NCBI GenBank assembly: GCA_964458575.1
Contig: CAYWMD010000026.1
Location: forward strand, 23,719-87,718
Direction: 5' to 3'
Length of the DNA: 64,000 nucleotides
Source: CAYWMD01 sp964458575
Lineage (GTDB): Bacteria > Verrucomicrobiota > Verrucomicrobiia > Limisphaerales > JADLHS01
Position numbers and translations under genes: made by a program. Each line of letters opens with the position of its first letter. The first letter of the stretch is position 1. Below are positions 18,076-27,173 of this stretch, in pieces. Under the pieces are notes generated by a model, which worked only from the letters and a program-made list of their open reading frames with translations, searched no databases and was not told the DNA's origin.

Positions 18076-21000
18076 TTCGTCTGGTGCTTGTCGTTTTGAT
18101 TTCTTTGCTTGTGAACGGAAATCTTTTCGCCGCCCCGTCTGATGCACCCGCCGATCCCGCCCGCGAGAAGGAAATGCGCGAGCGTTACGAAACGGTCCTC
18201 ATGAAAAATCCGTTTCAAGACCGCGCCTTCAATCAGGTCTATGAAAGCTACTCGAAGGTCGAAGGCGTGGACAAATGGATCGAGGCCCTGAAACCAAAGG
18301 CGGACGGCCCCGACAGTGTGGCCGTGCAGTTGTTGCTCGGGCAAATCTATGACCGTCAGTTCAACACCGCCGAAGCCATCGCCGCGTTGGAAAAGGCGGG
18401 TACAAAGGGTGAAGCGCGGCCGCAGTTCAAGGTGCTGCTCGGCACGCTCTACTACAAAGGCGGGCAGGACGACAAATCCGTGGAACTGCTCAGCGCCGCG
18501 CTCGATACGTTGACCGACCTCGACCAGCGCTCGGCGGTTTGCCGGATGCTGGGAAATCTTTTTTTGCGCCAGGGCAAACGTGACCAGGCCGTCGCCATCT
18601 GGAAACGCGTCGCAGAGCAGAATCCGGGTGAAATCTTTGCCCAGCTCGAACTCGCGGAAATCTACGAGGACAACCGGATGTGGACGAACGCGATCACGGT
18701 TTATCGGACGATCGCCGACAATGCAAAGGACGACCCGTATCGGCGATGCCGCGCGTTGCGTTCCATCGGCCAGGCGATGGTGCAATCGGAACGGTTCAAG
18801 GACGCCATCGTGACCTACGAACTGGCGCTGGATCTGGTGTCGCCGGGCAACTGGTTGTTCGAAGACCTCAAGCTGCGGCTCGTCGGAGTTTATGAGGACA
18901 TCGGCGACCTGGAAGGCCTCGTGAAATACATTAATGCCAAGCTCGAACAAAATCCCGGCGACCTCGAGTTCCGTGATCTGCTCGCGGAAACCTATACGCG
19001 CATGTCGAAATTCGACGAGGCCGAGAAGCAGTACCAGCTCATGCTGGAACGCAATCCGCGCGGCAGTGTGACCTACGAAAAGCTGCTCGCGCTCTACACC
19101 CGCATGGCGAAAAAGGCCGAAATCGCGGCCACGTTCGAAAAGTTGATTGAGCTTTTCCCGACGGACACTGATTACCTGCGGCGCTTTGGTGAATCGTACT
19201 TGCGCGATCGCAATCCGGACCAGGCGAAGGAAACCTGGCGACGTTTGACCAAGGATTCGCCCACCGCGGAAAAGCTGGCACAACTCGCGGGCTGGTTTGA
19301 AAGTTACGAATTTCCGGACGAAGCCATGGCGACCTATCAGCAGGCGCTCGCGAAGGGGAAAAATAAGGAATGGTCGTTGCGCCTGGCGGGTTTGAAGTTC
19401 CAGAAGGGCGACGAGGCCGAGGCCGTGAAGTTGTGGCTTTCCGTGATTGATCCTGCGACCAGCAAGCTGGAGGACTACGCGGAGGTCGGTTCGGTTTTGG
19501 AATCAAACAACAAGGTGGATGAGGCCGCCAAATTGCGGAAGGCCGCCGTCGAGAAAGCACCCAAGGACCTCGATGCCCGCCTGGCCTATGCCCGGATTCT
19601 GATGAAGCAACAGAAATTCGAGGACGCCGCGGCGCAATATGATGTTCCGGCCGGCCAGAGCGAAAACGAGTTCATGATGCAGCAGGGTGAATCCGGTCAG
19701 TTGGAAGCCTGGCGCGAAATGGGCGTGCTCGCGGACAAGCAAAAAGCCTGGGAGAAGGAGATCGAAGCCGACGTGAAGAACACGAAATTGCTCGGGCGGC
19801 TCGCGCGGTTGTATGAACGCGTCGGCCAGCGCGAGAAGGCCATCCAGCTTTACGAGCATCGGCTGAGCACCGAGCCGGACAACGTCGAGCACTTGCGCAA
19901 TCTGGCTACGCTTTACGCAGCCGCCAAGCAAACCGAGCAGGCCATCGAGACGCTGAAAGCCCTGCTCGCGAAGGACAAGAATCGGGCGCGCGTTTACCAA
20001 AAGGAGTTGTTGGATATTTATCTCGGGGTGGATTTGAAGGACGAAACGATTGCGGCGGCGAAGGAAATCGTGAGCCTCGCGCCGTCCGATCCCGAGGCGC
20101 GCCTGGCCCTCGCGCAGGTGTATCAAACCTATCGCGAGCCGGAAAAGGCGCTGGAGGAATATCGTTACGCACTGCGGCTCGAACCGAACGAACCGGACTA
20201 CCACCGGCAATTCGGCGAGGCGCTCGAAGGGGAGAAGCGTTACGGCGACGCGCAGGAGGCGTATCGCAAAATGCTGGACGTGGCCAAGGAGGACAGCACG
20301 CGCTTGAGCGCCGTTGCCAACCTGGCGCGCCTTCACCAGCAGCAGGAGCGCCTGGAGGAACTGGTCGCCGAATTCACGCGGCGCATTCGCAACACGCCGA
20401 AGAAACTGGCGGCGTACGAGGAGCTCGCCGCGATTCACAAGGAAGCCGGCCAGATCTTCAAATCGGTCGAGGTGCTCGAAAGTGGGCTGCAAAACGTGGA
20501 CGACAAGAGCGAGGCCTTGAAGGCGCTCATCCGCATGGGCTTCGAGGCGCAGGATTTTGAAAAGGTGAAGAACTATTACGAGCAACTCGTCGCGATGAGC
20601 GGAAAACCATCGGCCAACGAACTGGAAAAGCTCGGCCAGATTTATGCGCAGATGGGTGACATCGAAAAGGCGCGCGCGACGTGGGACCGCATCCTGACGG
20701 AAGCGCCCAAGGACGCCAAGGCGGCGGACCGCGTGGCCGGTCTCCTGCGGGGTCAGGGTTTCACCGACGAGGCATTGATTGTGAAGGCGAAGGCCGTGGA
20801 GCTGGATCCGAACGATTACCGCCGGCGGTTTGAATACGCGCAATTACTGCAACAGACCGATCAGCCGGTGGAGGCGCTCAAGCAACTGAATTTGATTTTG
20901 GAGATCGGCGACCGCGAAGAGGCGAAGAAGGATGAAAAGGAAAAGGAGAAGAAGGTCCAGCGCCTCAACCGGGGCCAGCCGGGCGCGGGGACGGTGGTCA

Positions 21001-24000
21001 GCCCGTATCAATTCGTTTACGGCAGCCGTTCGTACGGGGGCCGTTATTACGGCAGCGGTTGGCAGGGGAGCTTCAAACAATTCCGCCCGCAGGTTTTGCA
21101 GTACATGGCCTCCACCGCGCAGCAGAGCATCGGCCAGGACGCCTATCTGGAACAGTTCAAGGCACGCATCAAGAAACAGCCCGATGACATCGGCCTGCAA
21201 CGCGATTATCTGCTGACCCTTCAGATGTTCAATCGCATTGAAGAAGCCTTGAAGCTCGCGGAGCAGATTCTGGCCAGGGTCCCGGACGATGTGGACCTGC
21301 TCCAGCAAACGGCGCTGTTCTATTCGGACCAGCAGCAGCTCGACCAGGCGATTCCCCTGCTCGAAAAACTCGCGAAGTCGCAACCGAAGTACCGTGTCCA
21401 GGCCGCGCAAGGGCTGATCCCGCTCTATTTCAAAAACAAGCAGGAGGACCGGGCGCTGGAATTCGTGAACCAGTTGCTGGCGGAAAATCCGACGGACGTA
21501 AGCCTGTATTACATGCTGGGCGGTCTTCTTCAGCAGAACGGCAAATACGAAGAGGCGAAAAAGGCGTACGAGAAAATCGCCCAGATTGATCCGAAACAAA
21601 AATCCAACACGCGCATGTCGCTGGCCGCCCTCGCGAAACTGGCCGGGAAGCCGGACGAAGCGCTCGCCGCCTATCGGGATATCATCCTGGGCGAAGATGC
21701 GAATTCACGGAACGTTTTCAACGTGCGCCGCCGGGTGAACATCTACAGTCCACAACCGGATCGCAACGCGGGCCGCTCGTATTACGGCGGCAATCCGATG
21801 CAAAACCTGCCGCCGAATGCCATTGCTTATATCCCGTACGAGAAGGTGCAGGCGTTCCAGGAACTGAAGCAGCACGCGAAGACAGCCGCGGGTGCGACCA
21901 ACAGTATCGTGGACCAGCTCGAGCAGGTGGCCCGGAGCTATGCTGCAAGCGCTTTGCCCGCGGCGCGCGATCGCGCCTGGGAAGCCACCCGCCTGTTGAC
22001 GGCCCATTATCTGATCGAGAAGCAACCGGAAAAAGCCGCCGATCTCCTCGCTGCCGTGCGCCAGGCGGGCCTCGACGCGACCGACTGGTATAACGCGGCG
22101 CTCTACGTCGCGCAGCAACGCGAGGATTACGACGGCATGATTAAGCTCTACGACGAGTTACAGCAACGCGAACCGGCGAAGACACGCGACATCGCCGTGG
22201 CGAGGACCATGACGTACATCATCGCCAAGAAAACGGACGAGGCCGCGAAAAACATCCGGGACCTGAACCAGCAGCGCGTGCCGCCCGGAATCATTCTGGG
22301 CTTGATCCGGGGTTTGAGGGATGAGGACAAAAAGGATGCCAAGAAATTGCTCGAGGAGCATTTGAGCGGCGTGAGCCGGAACAGCGACGCGCTCGCCTTG
22401 CTGGCGGAAATGTATGCCAAGGACAACGACCACGACCGCGCCATCGCCCTGGCGAACGAGGCGTGGGAACGCAAAGCGCATGGTCGGCAGGGGGGCGGCC
22501 AATACTACGGCGGCAGCTATTACTACTACGGCGGTTACATGCCGAGCGGCGGGCAGGTGGATAATTTGCTGCGCCAGTTGCATGGCTATTACGTCGCGGC
22601 GGGCAAGAGCGAGGAGTTGATCAAGCGGTTCACGGTGGCGCTGGAGAAACAACCCGGCTCGGTCCAGGCGTACGAAAACCTCGCGGAGCTTTACCGCATG
22701 AACAGCAACCGCGACAAGGCCTTGGAGCTTTACCAGGCCCTCGCGGAGAAACGCCCGCACCTTTTGCAGACCAAACGCACCATCGCGACGCTCTACACCG
22801 AGATGGGCGATTTCAAGAAAGCCACGGAGTTTTACGAGCAGTTGATGAAGGCCAATCCGCAGTTGGCCCAATCGTTCCAGTGGGAATTGCGCTACCTTTA
22901 CCAGCGCATGGGCAAAGGCAAGGAGCTGGAGAAGATGGAGGAGAAAATGGTCGAGAAAGCGCGCGATCCCAGCCAGATGTGGAATCTCGCGCATCAACTC
23001 AAGGAGAGCGGCGAGGTGGACAAGGCCATCGAATTGTTCCGCAAGGCCGACAAGCTCCAGCCCAATCAGCCGTGGATCAAGAGTCAGTTGGCGGCGATCC
23101 TCGTCGAAATCGGCCAGCTCGACGAGGCGGTCAAACTCTACCGGGAATGGCTCGATTCACCGATGCTGCGCATGAACAATTACGTGGATCATAACGCCCT
23201 CAAGCAGGTCGCCGGCCTGTATCGTGCCACGGGCAAGCTGGCCGACTTGAAGACGTATTGCGATGCGGCGCTCAAGAAGAATACCGGCGACCTGATGGCG
23301 AAGGGGCTGCAAACCCAGATCGCACTGCTGGAAAAGCGATTTGACGACACGCTGGCCGGGTTCAAATCCTCGATCGAGTCCCGCCCCGATTCATACGTCG
23401 TGGGCGAACTGGTCAATCTGGCGGAATTGTCGGGCCGCGTGGAGGAAGTGCTGGCCATTGCCGAAAAGGCCGACCACAACCAGAATTACTGGGAATTGCA
23501 GTCGCTCGCGCGGCTGTACTTCGCCAAAGGCGACACCAAAAAGGGCGAGGCGGCCATCGTCAAATGGGCCGACCAACAGATTCAACAGGGCAACTCCGGC
23601 TGGGCCATGCGGGAAACGTTGCAGCAACTCGCCCAATTCGATTGTTGGGATGCGGCCGAAAAGTTCGTTCGCAAGCACCGCGACGACCCGATGCAATCGT
23701 ATGAAGCCGAGGAATTCGATGGCGCCATCGCGAAAGCTTACATCGAGCGGAATCGTTTCGAGTCGGTGATCAACGAGCTGCTGCAAAAGAATTCGTTCAA
23801 AGGCCGCGATCTTGCCCTGCTTAAACGCATCGCGAATGAATATCGCGAGAACGAACCCGCCAAGCGTCGTCAATTCCTCGAAAAAGTCTGCGCCGCCGAT
23901 CCCAAAAACAAGGATCTGTCCTATCAACTGGCATTGCTTTACGACGCTGACACGGAGATGGAAAAGAAGCTGGCGACGCTGAAGCGTCTTGCCGCCGATG

Positions 24001-26876
24001 ACGTCAACCGGGCGCAATTTCACGAGGCCTACAGTGACGCGCTCATGGCGAACGGACAATGCGATGAGGCCATCAAGGTGATCGCCGACTGGACCGCGGC
24101 GCGTCCGATCCCAGCCCGCTATCAACTGCTGGCCAAACAGCAAATCAAGGCGTCCCGGTTTGCGGACGCGCGGGCTTCGCATCAGAAAGCCATCGAAGTG
24201 GTGGACTCGTCGAAAAAATTGGAATCGCGACTGGCGCTGGCCGAGTTCGACGCGGACCATGGCGATGCGCTGGCGTATGAAAAGGCGTTGCGTGAGTTCT
24301 TCGCGCAACGCAAGGATGCTCAGGCGTTCACTCGCTATCTGCGTTACCTGCAAAACAATGGCCTTTCCGACCTGGCCTACAAGGTGTTTGTCGAAAACCG
24401 CGAAAAAGGCTTTCTCGAACAATATGCCGCCAACGAATACGTCACGCTGTGCCTGGACCAGAGTGATTACCAGACGCCGATGGATGTGTCCTGGCAGTTT
24501 TCCCGCTACGGCGAACGTTGGAATCGCGATTATTATCTCAATCAGGTCGTGAAGTTCTATCAGGACCGCGGCAAGCTGGGCTTGTTCCTGGAGGATTTCC
24601 AAAAGCGCATTGACGCCGAGGCGCCGAAACATCGCGGCCTCCTGCAAAAGCTCGCGGGCCTGTACGTCACGGCGGGCCTGGACGAAAAGGCCGTTGCCAC
24701 CTACGACCGGCTGCTGGCGCTCAGTCCGTTCAACCGCGAATTTCGCCAGGCCAAAATTGACCTGCTCGTGAATCTCGACCGCGGCGATGATGCCCTTGCG
24801 ATGCTCCGGGACGGGCGCGACATCCTCAATCTCAACGACGAAATCACGGCGAAGTGTTCCTTGATCCGCACGCTCTACAAGCTGAAGCGCAATGCCGAGG
24901 CCGAACAGGAGGCGGCCGGCTTGCTGGCCTGGGCCCAGGGCGCCGCGGCGATGTCCCAGGTCGCGGACATCCAGTTTGCCGAGCAACAATATGCGGCCGC
25001 GGCGGCATTGTTTGAGCAGGCGCGACACGTTCGGCGCGGTTCGGATGGCGGGCAGTTGCTGATCAACCTCGGAATCTGCTACGCGAAGTTGAATCGCCTC
25101 GAGGCTGCCCTCAAGGTCTGGTCCGACCTTGGCACGTCCGGCGAGCGCGCCTGGATGTTCAATAATCTTCGGAACGCTCTTGAAGCCCAAGGCTTGAATA
25201 CCGCGCTGGCACGGCTGCTCGAAGATCGCATCACGAAGTCTCCCAAGGAGTTGGACTTGTATGTGCAACTCGCCCGAGTTTTGGATGACGATGGCAAGCA
25301 ATCCGAGGCGTTCGATGTGTACGACCGCGCGGAAAAGGCATTGGACGCCGAGAAACAGAAGGAAGTGCGCAACCGGCTCGCCAACCTCATCAAACAACGG
25401 AAACTGGTCCCGGCCGCACTCCGGCGTTGCGAGGCCAGACCGAGCGTGCTCTTCACCAGCGCATTGATTCGCGTCCTGTCCGACAATGCCGCCAAAACCG
25501 AATCGGTTGCGCCAATCCTGGAGAAGATCGGGACGTTTACCGTCGAAGATCCGCAGTTGCAGATCACGCTGGCGGACGCGCTCCGGCGGCTGCACCGAGA
25601 AACCGAAGCCTGCGATTGGTATCGCAAGGCGATGGGCTCAACCAATATCACCCAGCGTTTTGCGGCGGCCAGGGGACTTGCGCTCGCTGGCGCGGCCCAT
25701 GAGGCCGGGCCGGTATTGACCGAATTGCTCAAGCTACGGCCGCAGGAATTTATCACGGACACGAATGTTCTTTCCGCCATTGGCCGGACGAAGGATGAAG
25801 GATTGATCAGCGACTTCTTGTCCGAACGTAATCGCTGGGCGCTGAATGCGGCGGAGACAAACTATTACGCGGCCGTGATGGCGCATTACTCCGGACGAAC
25901 CAACGAAGCAAAACCGCTGCTCGGAGCGCTCGCGGACGCGCAGCCGCTCAGCGGCGCACAACTCGGTATTCTGGCGACTGTCGCGGACGAAGCGGGGTTG
26001 CCGGCGGAACGGGTGAAATTCCTGCTCCGCCTGGCCTCCGGCGGTCACCGCAACAAGGATTATTGGCAGGCCCTGGGCGACCTCGTGGTGCATCATGCCA
26101 AACGCGGCGAGTTGAGCGACGCGGTGGGTTCGCTCGCAAAGATGTTGCCGGTTTGGAATGGGGATCAAGGTCGGGCCGCGCGCGACGAACTGGCCAGGAC
26201 CGTGACCGCAGAGAATTTCGAGGCGTTCAAAGCGGCGGTCATCCAGGCCGCGGGCGGTCTGGCGGAAAAAGATCAGGCGTCGAACCTGATCGGGCTTTGC
26301 GCGCAGCTCGGCCAGAAACTGGGGATCAACGAAACCGCCGCCGCGCTCGCCGTCGGGGCAAAACTGGCTGCCATTGAATCCGCGGAAGCAGCGGTGTGGG
26401 ACAAGCTGTTGGAAAAATGGGAGGTCTGCGGCCCATTCCGCGGACATGACATTGAAACCCTCTTTTCCCCCGAACCGCAAGCCGGGGGGCAGTCTGTTGC
26501 GTCAACGCCTGTGGTTTGGACCAACACCGATCCCCAAACCGTGCTGGGTGTCGTGCGGGTGGCCAAAAGCCTTGGACTCACGGATGAAGTTGCCGGCGCC
26601 GTGACGTATGCGCGCACGACGATCAACAGTCCCGATGCCCGAACGGTTACGCTATTTTTCGGGTCGGGCGGTCCGATGAAGGTCTGGGTGAATGACAAAC
26701 TCGCGGTGACCAGCCGGGAACAACGAGATTGCAATCCGGACCAGAATCGGATCATCGCCAAATTGAACCAAGGGCCGAACACGATTCTGGTTAAACTTGC
26801 GGACCACTCCAACAACTGGAGCTTCTGCTGCCGCCTCGGCGAGGATGGCGAGGGTGTGGGTGTCGCGCAGAAATAA
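18069..26876 (+). CDS. Giant secreted tetratricopeptide-repeat protein, last gene of the Bat-like operon
   Basis: About 2,935 residues if read from GTG 18069, which yields a classical signal peptide (MRVRLVLVVLISLLVNGNLFA). An ATG at 17883 with a good GGAAAG site would add 62 residues encoded by a repeat pair, and is the alternative. Most of the protein is tandem TPR/alpha-solenoid (Ala/Glu/Lys-rich 34-residue units from about residue 50 to 2700). Three Tyr/Gly-rich inserts interrupt it: GSRSYGGRYYGSGW (~984), RSYYGGNP (~1236) and GGGQYYGGSYYYYGGY (~1476). The last ~150 residues form a beta-sandwich (FGSGGPMKVWVNDKLAV, NTILVKLADHSNNWSF) resembling carbohydrate-binding jelly rolls. It is the periplasmic TPR partner expected for a Bat operon (compare BatE), though far longer than usual. 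Confidence 0.85.
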   Translation: MRVRLVLVVLISLLVNGNLFAAPSDAPADPAREKEMRERYETVLMKNPFQDRAFNQVYESYSKVEGVDKWIEALKPKADGPDSVAVQLLLGQIYDRQFNTAEAIAALEKAGTKGEARPQFKVLLGTLYYKGGQDDKSVELLSAALDTLTDLDQRSAVCRMLGNLFLRQGKRDQAVAIWKRVAEQNPGEIFAQLELAEIYEDNRMWTNAITVYRTIADNAKDDPYRRCRALRSIGQAMVQSERFKDAIVTYELALDLVSPGNWLFEDLKLRLVGVYEDIGDLEGLVKYINAKLEQNPGDLEFRDLLAETYTRMSKFDEAEKQYQLMLERNPRGSVTYEKLLALYTRMAKKAEIAATFEKLIELFPTDTDYLRRFGESYLRDRNPDQAKETWRRLTKDSPTAEKLAQLAGWFESYEFPDEAMATYQQALAKGKNKEWSLRLAGLKFQKGDEAEAVKLWLSVIDPATSKLEDYAEVGSVLESNNKVDEAAKLRKAAVEKAPKDLDARLAYARILMKQQKFEDAAAQYDVPAGQSENEFMMQQGESGQLEAWREMGVLADKQKAWEKEIEADVKNTKLLGRLARLYERVGQREKAIQLYEHRLSTEPDNVEHLRNLATLYAAAKQTEQAIETLKALLAKDKNRARVYQKELLDIYLGVDLKDETIAAAKEIVSLAPSDPEARLALAQVYQTYREPEKALEEYRYALRLEPNEPDYHRQFGEALEGEKRYGDAQEAYRKMLDVAKEDSTRLSAVANLARLHQQQERLEELVAEFTRRIRNTPKKLAAYEELAAIHKEAGQIFKSVEVLESGLQNVDDKSEALKALIRMGFEAQDFEKVKNYYEQLVAMSGKPSANELEKLGQIYAQMGDIEKARATWDRILTEAPKDAKAADRVAGLLRGQGFTDEALIVKAKAVELDPNDYRRRFEYAQLLQQTDQPVEALKQLNLILEIGDREEAKKDEKEKEKKVQRLNRGQPGAGTVVSPYQFVYGSRSYGGRYYGSGWQGSFKQFRPQVLQYMASTAQQSIGQDAYLEQFKARIKKQPDDIGLQRDYLLTLQMFNRIEEALKLAEQILARVPDDVDLLQQTALFYSDQQQLDQAIPLLEKLAKSQPKYRVQAAQGLIPLYFKNKQEDRALEFVNQLLAENPTDVSLYYMLGGLLQQNGKYEEAKKAYEKIAQIDPKQKSNTRMSLAALAKLAGKPDEALAAYRDIILGEDANSRNVFNVRRRVNIYSPQPDRNAGRSYYGGNPMQNLPPNAIAYIPYEKVQAFQELKQHAKTAAGATNSIVDQLEQVARSYAASALPAARDRAWEATRLLTAHYLIEKQPEKAADLLAAVRQAGLDATDWYNAALYVAQQREDYDGMIKLYDELQQREPAKTRDIAVARTMTYIIAKKTDEAAKNIRDLNQQRVPPGIILGLIRGLRDEDKKDAKKLLEEHLSGVSRNSDALALLAEMYAKDNDHDRAIALANEAWERKAHGRQGGGQYYGGSYYYYGGYMPSGGQVDNLLRQLHGYYVAAGKSEELIKRFTVALEKQPGSVQAYENLAELYRMNSNRDKALELYQALAEKRPHLLQTKRTIATLYTEMGDFKKATEFYEQLMKANPQLAQSFQWELRYLYQRMGKGKELEKMEEKMVEKARDPSQMWNLAHQLKESGEVDKAIELFRKADKLQPNQPWIKSQLAAILVEIGQLDEAVKLYREWLDSPMLRMNNYVDHNALKQVAGLYRATGKLADLKTYCDAALKKNTGDLMAKGLQTQIALLEKRFDDTLAGFKSSIESRPDSYVVGELVNLAELSGRVEEVLAIAEKADHNQNYWELQSLARLYFAKGDTKKGEAAIVKWADQQIQQGNSGWAMRETLQQLAQFDCWDAAEKFVRKHRDDPMQSYEAEEFDGAIAKAYIERNRFESVINELLQKNSFKGRDLALLKRIANEYRENEPAKRRQFLEKVCAADPKNKDLSYQLALLYDADTEMEKKLATLKRLAADDVNRAQFHEAYSDALMANGQCDEAIKVIADWTAARPIPARYQLLAKQQIKASRFADARASHQKAIEVVDSSKKLESRLALAEFDADHGDALAYEKALREFFAQRKDAQAFTRYLRYLQNNGLSDLAYKVFVENREKGFLEQYAANEYVTLCLDQSDYQTPMDVSWQFSRYGERWNRDYYLNQVVKFYQDRGKLGLFLEDFQKRIDAEAPKHRGLLQKLAGLYVTAGLDEKAVATYDRLLALSPFNREFRQAKIDLLVNLDRGDDALAMLRDGRDILNLNDEITAKCSLIRTLYKLKRNAEAEQEAAGLLAWAQGAAAMSQVADIQFAEQQYAAAAALFEQARHVRRGSDGGQLLINLGICYAKLNRLEAALKVWSDLGTSGERAWMFNNLRNALEAQGLNTALARLLEDRITKSPKELDLYVQLARVLDDDGKQSEAFDVYDRAEKALDAEKQKEVRNRLANLIKQRKLVPAALRRCEARPSVLFTSALIRVLSDNAAKTESVAPILEKIGTFTVEDPQLQITLADALRRLHRETEACDWYRKAMGSTNITQRFAAARGLALAGAAHEAGPVLTELLKLRPQEFITDTNVLSAIGRTKDEGLISDFLSERNRWALNAAETNYYAAVMAHYSGRTNEAKPLLGALADAQPLSGAQLGILATVADEAGLPAERVKFLLRLASGGHRNKDYWQALGDLVVHHAKRGELSDAVGSLAKMLPVWNGDQGRAARDELARTVTAENFEAFKAAVIQAAGGLAEKDQASNLIGLCAQLGQKLGINETAAALAVGAKLAAIESAEAAVWDKLLEKWEVCGPFRGHDIETLFSPEPQAGGQSVASTPVVWTNTDPQTVLGVVRVAKSLGLTDEVAGAVTYARTTINSPDARTVTLFFGSGGPMKVWVNDKLAVTSREQRDCNPDQNRIIAKLNQGPNTILVKLADHSNNWSFCCRLGEDGEGVGVAQK

Positions 26877-26904
26877 GCCTGGCTGCAGACGATAACTGGG
26901 GCGC

Positions 26905-27040
26905 GGGCGCGGCGTAACCGATTTCGCCGACGAATTGTTCGGAACTGATGCCCGCACCCACTATGGAAGACCGGATGGCATACCACGGCAGTTGGTTGCC
27001 CGCCCGGAAATAGCCGCTCACCGAGTCGTGCTGTTTGCGT
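26905..27040 (-). pseudogene. Remnant of a sodium:solute symporter N-terminus
   Basis: Read on the minus strand, about 40 codons give GYFRAGNQLPWYAIRSS, then SIVGAGISSEQFVGE. This matches the DYFLAGxxLPWWAIGxSxxAxNISxEqFIG block of sodium:solute symporters, and the same block (GYFLAGDKLPWYAIGGS, NISTEHFIG) in the intact gene just beyond. There is no start codon, no following transmembrane segments and no room for a gene. It is a fragment of a paralog left between the TPR gene and the complete symporter. Confidence 0.7.
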
Positions 27041-27083
27041 GAGGAAAAACCCCCACGGCCACCGTCGCCATCAGGTAGCCGAG

Positions 27084-27131
27084 GCGCACCAACCGGTCTA
27101 TCGGGCCATACATATCGGTTGGTGCGCTTTT
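27084..27131 (+). terminator. Possible intrinsic terminator after the giant TPR gene
   Basis: GCGCACCAACCG (27084-27095) and CGGTTGGTGCGC (27116-27127) form a perfect 12-bp stem with a 20-nt loop, followed by TTTT (27128-27131). It lies about 200 nt after the TPR stop and between convergent genes. The T-tract is short, so it may instead be a palindromic repeat. Confidence 0.55.
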
Positions 27132-27173
27132 GGCGGGCACCGCCCGGCAGACGGGTTTGGAAATCGCTTGTCC

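Noticed and set aside
23391..25595. 734-codon minus-strand frame inside the giant TPR gene
   Set aside because: A shadow frame; the plus strand encodes regular TPR units over the same span.
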